Source: Desulfurococcales archaeon (lineage in GTDB: Archaea; Thermoproteota; Thermoprotei_A; Sulfolobales; NBVN01). Taken from it: DNA of 39,096 bases. Made by a program: the position numbers and the translations under genes. The first letter of the stretch is position 1; the number at the start of each line of letters is the position of its first letter. The notes under the pieces are model-generated. The model was not told the DNA's origin. It saw only the letters and a list, made by a program, of their open reading frames with translations, and did not search any database. Shown in pieces: positions 16,531-23,681 of the stretch. The stretch is taken from positions 1 to 39,096 of the forward strand of contig JAGDWE010000020.1 of assembly GCA_023255965.1 (NCBI GenBank), written 5' to 3'.

Positions 16531-17373
16531 TTAGGGGAGACTATTGATTAGGTAATTACTTAGGATTTTAAGTAGGTTTACGATATTATCGCATCTCTGT
16601 ATATTATCATTGCAGAGAACTTCAAGTACATAATTACCGTTGTATCCAAGCTGTTTTAAGGTGCTTAGGAATCCATCCCAGTCAATACCTCCTAGATATG
16701 GTGGTAGGTGGAGGTCCTTGGATCCATCATTATCATGTAGATGTATTAGTACTACATTGGGATGTAATATCTTGTAGTACTCCTTAGGGCTTATTCCATT
16801 TATGTGTGCGTGACCCACATCTAGGCAGAGCCTTAGGTAATCATCACCTACGGAGTTAATGATGTCAAGTAAATCGTATGGTAGGTATCCAAATATCCCC
16901 CTTTCGAATCTGTTCTCAACTGCTAGCACTAGGCTATACTCCCTCCCTAATTTAACTAGGGATTTAAAGAATAGTATACATGAATCCCTAATCTTTTGAG
17001 GGAAAGTTATCGAGGTATCGGATGGTCCTGCCAACTGATAAGGGATATGTATTGCCGCTACCTTAATACCTACGTTGGAGTAGAACTCCACCCATCTACG
17101 TAGTTCCCTAATAACTTTATCCTGTTCACTTACAACTACAGCCTTATTAATTAACTCCCCGTATGGAAGATGGCCGATTAATACCTTGGAACTGATGCTG
17201 GAGTGTATATTCATTACCTCATTAACTAATGTGGTAAAGTCTATGCCGGACTTTCTCAACGTTGAAAAATTATCATAGCTTAACTCAACGTAAGGTATGC
17301 CCAACCTACTAAGCCTTAATAACGCCTCTGCAGGTCTTAAGTTCGAGTATACCATCGTAGATATAGCTATCAT
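16531..17373 (-). CDS. Sugar phosphate isomerase/epimerase (AP-endonuclease-2 fold)
   Basis: A 280-residue TIM barrel of the xylose-isomerase-like/endonuclease IV superfamily. Metal-site segments are visible: VLAVENRFERG, LCLDVGHAHINGI, VLIHLHDNDGSKDLHLPPYLGGIDW and the closing NYVLEVLCN. The HDNDG..D.H..LG..DW pattern is typical of sugar epimerases and isomerases (IolE/IolI-like) rather than DNA repair enzymes. The substrate is unknown. It is convergent with the GalT-like gene (4-nt gap). Its start lies 11 nt from a transposon-derived fragment on the same strand, so the natural promoter may have been displaced by that insertion. Confidence 0.82.
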   Translation of the reverse strand: MIAISTMVYSNLRPAEALLRLSRLGIPYVELSYDNFSTLRKSGIDFTTLVNEVMNIHSSISSKVLIGHLPYGELINKAVVVSEQDKVIRELRRWVEFYSNVGIKVAAIHIPYQLAGPSDTSITFPQKIRDSCILFFKSLVKLGREYSLVLAVENRFERGIFGYLPYDLLDIINSVGDDYLRLCLDVGHAHINGISPKEYYKILHPNVVLIHLHDNDGSKDLHLPPYLGGIDWDGFLSTLKQLGYNGNYVLEVLCNDNIQRCDNIVNLLKILSNYLINSLP

Positions 17374-17384
17374 CGCTTACCCCA

Positions 17385-17726
17385 TTAGAATATGATCTTC
17401 CCCCGGTCCTGGAGGACAGGGAGTTCCCAGCACCCCTTCGGGCCTACAGTCAGCCATGGCTTAGCTATTGTCAAAGCCCCTCTATAGCAGTTGGCAGCGA
17501 TACTAAGCGGTAGGTTAAATGATCTTCTCAATTCATCATACCGTAGTTTACGTGCCTTAGGTATCGAGTATGTATTGTCCTCAACCATCTCTCTTATGGA
17601 GTGATTTAAGGCATTCCTATATCTCATGAGGGGCTCTACGGCCCCCGGCTTAGGACTAACCACCATAACAACTGAAGCAGCTAGCACCCCTTCATCGCCG
17701 GAGGCCATAGGGCATCCCCAAGCCAT
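17385..17726 (-). pseudogene. tnpB: TnpB (IS200/IS605 family) N-terminal remnant
   Basis: The 113-codon frame matches only the N-terminus of TnpB, the RNA-guided nuclease of IS200/IS605 elements. The string YRNALNHSIREMVEDNTYSI, then LRRSFNLPLSIAANCYRGAL and IAKPWL, are the usual TnpB first helices. A full TnpB has about 370-430 residues with a RuvC core and a zinc finger; none of that follows. After KPWL the sequence loses family resemblance and stops, and the next gene begins 11 nt later. It is a truncated relic, presumably inactive. Confidence 0.75.
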
Positions 17727-17757
17727 TAAGAAGCTGGAAGGACTTATAAGCCTTCAT

Positions 17758-17806
17758 CCCCGCCCTAAAGGGCGAGGGCTCCCTTAGAGCAGGGAGGAGG
17801 TCAGGT
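17758..17806. mobile_element. IS200/IS605-type terminal hairpins
   Basis: Two adjacent hairpins lie upstream of the TnpB remnant. The first is CCC-CGCCCT-aa-AGGGCG-a-GGG (17758-17778); the second is CTCCCT-tagagc-AGGGAG (17779-17796), followed by GAGGTCAGG. Subterminal hairpins of this CGCCCT..AGGGCG type are typical of archaeal IS200/IS605 element ends. A related hairpin occurs at 25896-25916, and a partial one at the window end. This is probably the surviving end of the element whose tnpB relic is next to it. Confidence 0.6.
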
Positions 17807-17849
17807 ACTCATCACGAACATGCCTAAAGGCCGCATTAAAAGACTGTAG

Positions 17850-17899
17850 AGTTTAAATTAAAAACAACAGTAACATACTTATTCCCCGTAAATAAGTAT
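17850..17899 (+). promoter_or_regulatory. Promoter with perfect 9-bp inverted repeat at the start site
   Basis: A TATA-like GTTTAAATTAAAAAC (17850-17864) is followed by ATACTTATT (17875-17883), a 7-nt spacer and the exact complement AATAAGTAT (17891-17899). The predicted transcription start, about 26 nt after the TATA centre, falls inside the repeat. Archaeal repressors commonly bind such positions to block polymerase recruitment. It controls the PAC2-Hsp20-hyp operon starting at 17913. Confidence 0.6.
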
Positions 17900-17912
17900 T
17901 GACGGGAGTTAA

Positions 17913-18686
17913 ATGAGCGTACATAGGGAGGAGATATTAGGCGATTTCAAGCTCGTTGAATACGTGCCATTTAAGCTTACTAGGCCCTCCTACGGGGTCG
18001 TAGCATTACCAGATGCAGGGTTAGTTGGCGTTATCGCTGCGTGGCATATAATTAAGGCTTTAGGTCTTAAGGAGGTTGGAGGCATTGACTCATACAGCTA
18101 CTTACCCCCAGCAATAGTAGTAAGTAATAAGGAATTGAGGATGCCAGTGAGGATATTTGCTGGCGATGATATACTACTTATATATTGTGAGTTCACGTTA
18201 CCCATCCATGGGATGGCACAATTATCTAGAATACTCCTTACATACTTTGAACGTAAGGGTGTTGAGTACTTACTTCTCATGTCTGGACTGCCGATTCAAA
18301 ATAGATTCGAGGTAGAGAGGCTTAGATCCTATTATGTGGCTACCTCAAGTAGGGCCTCAGAGCTAGTTAAAGGCGTTGAGGTGCTTCCATTCGAAAATGG
18401 GTACTTGGTAGGCCCTTACGCGTTACTCATTAAGGATGCTATGAGCTTTAGATTAGATACATTAATGCTACTTACCGAGTCATTCCTTGAATTCCCAGAT
18501 CCTGAGGCATCAGCGAGGAACCTAGAGCTACTATCTAAAGTCATTAATAAACCCATAGATGTTAAGGAACTACTTGAGCAGGCAGAACTCATAAGGATTA
18601 GGGCTAGGGACACAATGAAGGACGTAGTACGTAACTTGGCTCAGATGAAGAAGGGATTTGAGTACTCACCCCCACTACAGCTATGA
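17913..18686 (+). CDS. PAC2 family proteasome assembly chaperone homologue
   Basis: A 257-residue PAC2-domain protein. Typical segments are YGVVALPDAGLVGVIAAWHII near residue 28, ILLIYCEFTLP near 90, VEYLLLMSGLPIQNR near 115, and PEASARNLELLSKVINKPIDVKELLEQAE near the end. Archaeal PAC2 proteins (PbaB-type) act as chaperones for proteasome or ATPase assembly in the cytosol. The ATG at 17913 is the first gene after an inverted repeat that overlaps the presumed transcription start. Its final 29 nt overlap the longest Hsp20 frame, and the two are likely co-translated, giving a protein-quality-control pair. Confidence 0.88.
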   Translation: MSVHREEILGDFKLVEYVPFKLTRPSYGVVALPDAGLVGVIAAWHIIKALGLKEVGGIDSYSYLPPAIVVSNKELRMPVRIFAGDDILLIYCEFTLPIHGMAQLSRILLTYFERKGVEYLLLMSGLPIQNRFEVERLRSYYVATSSRASELVKGVEVLPFENGYLVGPYALLIKDAMSFRLDTLMLLTESFLEFPDPEASARNLELLSKVINKPIDVKELLEQAELIRIRARDTMKDVVRNLAQMKKGFEYSPPLQL

Positions 18687-19146
18687 GGGAATCGAAGTGA
18701 GTGAGGATTTAGATGAGTTCTTGAAGAGAATGAGGAGGGTTGAAAGGAGGATTAGAGAATATATTGAAGAAGGAATAAGGAAGACCCTAGAAGACATCAG
18801 AGAGGAATACTACTCTATAAACACACTCTTAAATCCCTCATGGAGCTGCGAAGGACATTTAAGGCCATTATACACTATTAAGGATGTAGGGAATGCATAC
18901 GTAATATACATAGACCTACCTAAAGCAGACTTAAACACCATAGATGTCAGATTTAAAGATAATTTAATGATTATTAGGGCTAGACTTACTGAGGAATTCA
19001 CAATAAGTAGGTGGAGCGGTAGGGGAGGTGAGGTTAGGTTCTGTGAGTATAGGGAGGTAATTAATTTACCAATTAAGGTAGATCCAAATAAAGTTAAGGT
19101 GATTACTAAGGGGGATCGGATCCAAGTAATCATAAATAAGGAGTGA
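18658..19146 (+). CDS. Small heat shock protein, Hsp20/alpha-crystallin
   Basis: The protein has a predicted coiled, charged N-terminal arm (DEFLKRMRRVERRIREYIEEGI) and an alpha-crystallin domain over roughly residues 70-162. Key segments are NAYVIYIDLPKADLNTIDV, REVINLPIKVDPNKVKVITKGD and the closing IQVIINKE. The C-terminal IXI anchor usual in oligomeric Hsp20s is not obvious. Translation may start at TTG 18658, inside the PAC2 gene, or at an in-frame GTG at 18697. The stop codon abuts the hypD ATG with no gap. Confidence 0.87.
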   Translation: MSTHPHYSYEGIEVSEDLDEFLKRMRRVERRIREYIEEGIRKTLEDIREEYYSINTLLNPSWSCEGHLRPLYTIKDVGNAYVIYIDLPKADLNTIDVRFKDNLMIIRARLTEEFTISRWSGRGGEVRFCEYREVINLPIKVDPNKVKVITKGDRIQVIINKE

Positions 19147-20346
19147 ATGTTGGATATCGATAAATCCATTGTAAAGGTATTTAGAGGTAACCGCGAATTA
19201 AGCAAGGCGTTAGTAGGCAGTATTGAAAGATACTGTAAGTATTTAACTAACTCTATTGAGGTACCCATAAAGATAATGAATTTCTGCGGAACCCACGAGT
19301 GGACCATAACTTATTACGGGTTAAGGACCTTACTACCCGAGGAAATTGAGATGGTCGCCGGCCCCGGATGCCCTGTATGCATTACCCCAGCAACCTACGT
19401 TGATGAATTAATTAAGCTAGCATTAGATGGAATTAGAGTGTATACATTCGGCGACGCATTTAAGTTAGTAAGTACTTCAGGGAAAACGCCTAGAAGTCTC
19501 GCTGAAGCACAGGCATTAGGTGGAAACGTTAAGGTCGTCTATAGCTTCTTAGAGGCCGTCAAGGATGCAAGGATGTATGGAAAAGACTCTGTATTCTTTG
19601 GAATAGGGTTTGAGACCACAGCCCCCTCCTACGCGTTGTTGATTAAATCTGGTGAGGTACCTAGAAACTTAAAGTTGCTTAGCGCATTAAGGCTTACGCC
19701 GCCAGTCATGAGGTACGTGATCAAGCTATATAAGGAAAGGGGGTTGCTCCCAATAAGGGGCGTGATTGCACCAGGCCATGTATCAACGATCATTGGCGGT
19801 ATGGCTTGGGAATTCCTGCCTAGGGAATTCAGGATCCCAACCGTGGTAGCTGGCTTTGAACCCTTAGACGTCTTAGTTGCTACGGCTAAGATACTTAAAA
19901 TGCTAGCTGTTGGGAGGCCTTCTGTTGAAGTTGAGTATAAGAGGTTAGTTAAATGGGAAGGTAATCGAGTAGCTAAGGAAGTAATTAATGAGGTATTTGA
20001 TGTCGTTAATGCTGCATGGAGAGGTATCGGATTCGTACCTAAGAGCGGCTTAGAGCTAAAGGACGTCTTCAGCAAATACGATGCGGTAAAGGAATTTAAG
20101 TTAAAGGCTCCTCGTCCTGAGGACTATGTACTAACTACCGCATCACCTAATCCGTACGGCAGTGAATTACCACCCGGCTGTAAATGCGGTGAAGTTATAT
20201 TAGGCATTGAGAAGCCGATTAAATGCCCATTATTCATGAAAGCTTGCACGCCTGACTCGCCCTTCGGCCCCTGCATGGTTTCATCGGAGGGTACGTGTAG
20301 AATATGGGCTTTATATGGCGGTATAGAATTAATTAAGGGTATCTAA
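19147..20346 (+). CDS. hypD: Hydrogenase maturation factor HypD
   Basis: A 399-residue HypD, the iron-sulfur scaffold on which Fe(CN)2CO of NiFe-hydrogenases is assembled with HypC. Signatures are MNFCGTHEWT (active-site cysteine and CGTHE), GPGCPVC, FFGIGFETTAPSYA, APGHVSTIIG, and the C-terminal 4Fe-4S cysteines PGCKCGEV, KCPLFMKAC, PFGPCM and GTC. It is immediately followed by a hypC-containing gene. No HypA, B, E or F and no hydrogenase subunits are present in the window. The ATG follows the Hsp20 stop directly. Confidence 0.96.
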   Translation: MLDIDKSIVKVFRGNRELSKALVGSIERYCKYLTNSIEVPIKIMNFCGTHEWTITYYGLRTLLPEEIEMVAGPGCPVCITPATYVDELIKLALDGIRVYTFGDAFKLVSTSGKTPRSLAEAQALGGNVKVVYSFLEAVKDARMYGKDSVFFGIGFETTAPSYALLIKSGEVPRNLKLLSALRLTPPVMRYVIKLYKERGLLPIRGVIAPGHVSTIIGGMAWEFLPREFRIPTVVAGFEPLDVLVATAKILKMLAVGRPSVEVEYKRLVKWEGNRVAKEVINEVFDVVNAAWRGIGFVPKSGLELKDVFSKYDAVKEFKLKAPRPEDYVLTTASPNPYGSELPPGCKCGEVILGIEKPIKCPLFMKACTPDSPFGPCMVSSEGTCRIWALYGGIELIKGI

Positions 20347-20347
20347 G

Positions 20348-21157
20348 GTGTGCTGGGGAGTTCCAGGCAAGGTAATCGAAGTTGATGGGATGTATGCTAA
20401 GGTAAATGTCGGTGGCACCGTAGTTGACGCCATAATAAGCGTTGAAGATGTGGGCGTAGGTGACTATGTAATGGTACATGCTGGTCTAATAGTAGGTAAG
20501 TTAAGTGAGGAGGAATTCCTTAATAACCTGGCACTACTAGCCGAACTACAGGTAAGTAACTACATTAACGAGGGATTAGACGAAGCATCTGCTAGGGAAA
20601 AAGCAATTAAGGAGTTTAATGACATGGTCAGCTCCTTGGGCATTAACTTAAGTAATTATCAAGGAGTTTTAAGTAGCTTCGTTAGTAACCAACTACCGGA
20701 TTTAGGTAATGAGGGGGAGGTGAAAGCCCCTCCCAATTCCTATGTCTATAAATTGAGAACTACGTTATCCGATACCGATTACCTGCAGGTGGTACATTAT
20801 AGCAATTACCTTAAGTTCTGTGAGAGAGCTTGGTCTGAGTTACTTAGTAGCCTTGGATTCAGCTACAGCAGGTTGATACATGAATATGGCGTTTTCATAC
20901 CTACCACCGAAATAAATGGCAGGATATTAAGGCCCTCTCGGCTCGATAACGACCTCGAAATCCGTATATGGATCGAATCACTAACTAATAAGTCAATTAA
21001 GTGGAAATGTATTGTAAGGAATGTAACAAGTGGTAATATAAGCGCAGAGCTAACTCATACAGCATTATGCACAGATACAGCACTAACCCAGTCCCTAGAA
21101 CTACCTAAGGAACTGGTAGAGAAGCTAATGAAGTACTTAGCACCAAGCCAACACTAA
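20348..21157 (+). CDS. HypC fused to hot-dog thioesterase domain
   Basis: This 269-residue protein joins two unrelated modules. Residues 1-67 are HypC: MCWGVPGKVIEV with the essential Cys2, then VEDVGVGDYVMVHAGLIVGKL and an EEE..NNLALLAE helix. Residues about 68-130 are a helical, polar linker. Residues about 131-269 are a YbgC/4HBT-type hot-dog thioesterase: LSDTDYLQVVHYSNYLKF with candidate catalytic Asp142 or Asp144, then EINGRILRPSRLDNDLEIRIW. No stop or frame change separates them. HypC normally ends at 75-90 residues. The GTG start lies 1 nt after the hypD stop. A sequencing frameshift joining two genes is unlikely, since the linker is continuously open and coding-like, but cannot be excluded. 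Confidence 0.85.
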   Translation: MCWGVPGKVIEVDGMYAKVNVGGTVVDAIISVEDVGVGDYVMVHAGLIVGKLSEEEFLNNLALLAELQVSNYINEGLDEASAREKAIKEFNDMVSSLGINLSNYQGVLSSFVSNQLPDLGNEGEVKAPPNSYVYKLRTTLSDTDYLQVVHYSNYLKFCERAWSELLSSLGFSYSRLIHEYGVFIPTTEINGRILRPSRLDNDLEIRIWIESLTNKSIKWKCIVRNVTSGNISAELTHTALCTDTALTQSLELPKELVEKLMKYLAPSQH

Positions 21158-21201
21158 CACATTAATACTTCGATTTGAAAGTATTTAATGGTAACTTAAG
21201 T

Positions 21202-22203
21202 ATGAAATCGAATATAGCTATAGTTAATAGTAAGTCTTTTGGCCTATATTCGAACGCTCTTGAAACACTTAAGGAACTAGGAACCATTGAACGCATAGAG
21301 GTCCCTAGGGATCTAAGGGGCTCTAAACTAGCTGAAGCGCTTAGGGACTACGATGTGATAATAGCTAGCGTGACACCATACTACGACGAGGATTTCTTTA
21401 GATACAATTCGAGGGTTAGGATGATTGCTAGACATGGTATTGGTATTGATAATGTTGATGTCGATGCTGCCACCAGATTTGGGGTTGTTGTTACTAGGGT
21501 TCCTGGCCACGTTGAGCGCGAGGCTGTTGCTGAGCACGCAGTCGCCTTAATCCTAGCAGCCTTAAGGAACCTAATTAACGCCCACTTAAAGGTCGTTGAG
21601 GGTAGGTGGGGCGAGAGAGGTAAGTTCGTGTGCCACGAATTAAGGAGCCTAAAAGTAGGCCTAATAGGTATAGGGAACATAGGTTCTAGGGTGGCTGAAA
21701 TACTCACCAAGGGATTCAACGCTAAGGTGATTGCCTACGATCCCTACGTGAGCGCTGAGAGGGCTAGGGAGCTGGGCGTTGAGCTGGTCGATCTAGATAC
21801 GTTGATCAGCGAGTCGGACATAATATCCATCCACGCGCCACTAACTAAGGAGACCTACCACCTGATCAACGAGGATAGGCTGAGGAGGATGAAGAGGTCG
21901 GCGATAATAGTGAACACCGCCAGGGGAGGTCTGATAGACACCGATGCGCTAGTTAAGGCCTTGAGGGACGGCTGGATAGCCGGCGCAGCGCTAGACGTAA
22001 CCGACCCCGAACCCCTACCACCCGACCATCCCTTATACAAGTTACCTAACGTCATAATCACACCACATATAGCTGCATTCACTTATGAGGGGCTTAAAGG
22101 CATGGACGAAGCCGTAGTCAAGGCAATTAAGGACTTCCTAACTGGTAATATACCTGATGGGATAGTTAATAGGGAAGTATATGAAAGAGGATTAAGGCGT
22201 TGA
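21202..22203 (+). CDS. D-isomer-specific 2-hydroxyacid dehydrogenase, SerA/glyoxylate reductase-like
   Basis: An NAD-dependent dehydrogenase of the PGDH/GRHPR family without the ACT domain of full SerA. The Rossmann motif is VGLIGIGNIGSRVAEIL; the catalytic Arg lies in VNTARGGLIDTDAL, the Glu in ALDVTDPEPLP and the His in VIITPHIAAFT. The frame is open from TTG 21175, but ATG 21202 (MKSNIAIVNSK) is the more usual beginning. The stop overlaps the FGGY kinase start frame. Possible substrates are phosphoglycerate, hydroxypyruvate/glyoxylate or sugar acids. Codons from about 21740 to 22030 are markedly GC-richer than elsewhere, with no TTA leucine, suggesting a recombined segment. Confidence 0.88.
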   Translation: MKSNIAIVNSKSFGLYSNALETLKELGTIERIEVPRDLRGSKLAEALRDYDVIIASVTPYYDEDFFRYNSRVRMIARHGIGIDNVDVDAATRFGVVVTRVPGHVEREAVAEHAVALILAALRNLINAHLKVVEGRWGERGKFVCHELRSLKVGLIGIGNIGSRVAEILTKGFNAKVIAYDPYVSAERARELGVELVDLDTLISESDIISIHAPLTKETYHLINEDRLRRMKRSAIIVNTARGGLIDTDALVKALRDGWIAGAALDVTDPEPLPPDHPLYKLPNVIITPHIAAFTYEGLKGMDEAVVKAIKDFLTGNIPDGIVNREVYERGLRR

Positions 22204-22214
22204 CCTCAAGAACT

Positions 22215-23681
22215 ATGGAATCGATTCTCACATTAGATATAGGTACCACGAACATTAAGGCTGCAGTCGTCTCCTTAAATGGCAAGACCTTAGACTTAAT
22301 TAAGGCTAAGTCACCGATATTAGCTTCTGATGCAGGCTCATTCGAGCATGAACCTAGGCAATTACTTAATGAGGTGATAAATCTAATTAAAGCGCTTGCC
22401 GCTAAGCATAGGAGTGCTATTAAAGCCATAGCTCTCTCCTCATACATTAGTAATCTATTGCTAGTTGATGATCGAGGCAATGAGCTAACCAACATAATTA
22501 CGTGGCTTGATAGAAGGCCAGTTAAAGTACTGGATAATTTAAGTAAATTAATTGATCCCCACGAACTTTACAGACGCACCGGATGTCCCCCACTATACTT
22601 GTACGTACCTCCGAAGATCTACTGGTTAAGTACTTCATCTAACCTGGTTAGTAAGGCCAGGTACTTACTAGACGCTAAAAGCTACATATTATTCAAGTTA
22701 ATGAACGAACCTTATATAGATTTATCAACGGCTTCAGCCTCACAATTGCTTAACATCCATAGCCTTAAGTGGGATGACCTAGTATTAAGTTCGCTAGGCA
22801 TTGATGAAGGTAAGCTACCTAGATTAGTTGAAGCCGATGAGATTATTGGATATATACCTAGGGCCAAGGCATTGGAACTCGGCTTGAATGATGAGGTGCC
22901 GATAGTTCCATGCCTATATGATGGCGCGTCATTCATTATAGGATTAGGAGGTCTTGAAGTAGGTGTAGGTTCATCGCATATCGGGACTAGCGCTATGTTA
23001 AGGGTCGTATCTGATAGTCCACTAATTGACTTAAATACCATGGAATTACATACCTATTACCTATGTAGGGGGCTGTGGATACCCGGTGGCGCTATAGGTA
23101 ATGCTGGGCTGACCTTAGATTGGCTCAGTAGCTTAGTTGGAAGGGAAGTTAACATCTTACTTAATAATATGGCTCCATTGTCAAGCTCGTTACCGCTAAC
23201 CATTCCGATATTAACTCCCGAGAGATTCCCTAAGTTAACGAGATGTTCAGGGATATTAAGTTATGGAATGAAGCTTGAGGATCGTTTAAACGTCTTAACG
23301 ACTTCTTTAGTTTTAGGCTTTCTCTTCATGTTAAGAAGGTTCTCAGATTTAGTGGAATCTCATGGGATAAAATTACGTGAGATACGAGTTGGCGGCGGCG
23401 TTGCTGAATCGGATAACGTCTTATATTTGATGAGTAATGTGTTGGGGACGAAAGTATTAAGGCCTAAGAATTTATTAGAGGGAGGCCTACTAGGAAATGC
23501 ATTAATAGCATTTAAGGCGTTGGGGTACTTTAAATCACTTAATGACGCGTTTAACTCGTTAGGTGTGGAATTCGATGTCTTTCAACCTAAGGATGAATTA
23601 ATTAACATATCTAAAGAACTCTACATTAAGTTTAAGAGCTTACTTAAGATATACACACAACTGTGTAGCGAGTTAACATGA
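22215..23681 (+). CDS. FGGY carbohydrate kinase, first of a tandem pair
   Basis: A sugar kinase of the FGGY family, about 488 residues from the ATG at 22215; the frame also opens at TTG 22200, overlapping the previous stop. LTLDIGTTNIKAAVV is the ATPase phosphate-1 motif, LYVPPKIYWL the first FGGY signature, and LYDGASFIIGLG carries the probable catalytic aspartate. VGGGVAESDNVLYLMSNVLG is the adenosine motif. Substrate specificity (xylulose, ribulose, glycerol, erythritol, gluconate) is not readable. It overlaps the second kinase by 4 nt (ATGA). Two tracts are identical at DNA level with that neighbour, although the proteins are otherwise well diverged. Confidence 0.87.
   Translation: MESILTLDIGTTNIKAAVVSLNGKTLDLIKAKSPILASDAGSFEHEPRQLLNEVINLIKALAAKHRSAIKAIALSSYISNLLLVDDRGNELTNIITWLDRRPVKVLDNLSKLIDPHELYRRTGCPPLYLYVPPKIYWLSTSSNLVSKARYLLDAKSYILFKLMNEPYIDLSTASASQLLNIHSLKWDDLVLSSLGIDEGKLPRLVEADEIIGYIPRAKALELGLNDEVPIVPCLYDGASFIIGLGGLEVGVGSSHIGTSAMLRVVSDSPLIDLNTMELHTYYLCRGLWIPGGAIGNAGLTLDWLSSLVGREVNILLNNMAPLSSSLPLTIPILTPERFPKLTRCSGILSYGMKLEDRLNVLTTSLVLGFLFMLRRFSDLVESHGIKLREIRVGGGVAESDNVLYLMSNVLGTKVLRPKNLLEGGLLGNALIAFKALGYFKSLNDAFNSLGVEFDVFQPKDELINISKELYIKFKSLLKIYTQLCSELT
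22749..22833 (+). repeat. 85-nt direct repeat, copy 1 (inside first FGGY kinase)
   Basis: This tract, from CTTAACATCC to AGTTGAAG, is identical base for base to 24209-24293 in the second kinase and encodes LNIHSLKWDDLVLSSLGIDE and onward in the same frame. A second shared tract of 28 nt lies at 22234-22261 (copy at 23697-23724). Even synonymous positions are identical, pointing to recent gene conversion. Confidence 0.95.
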
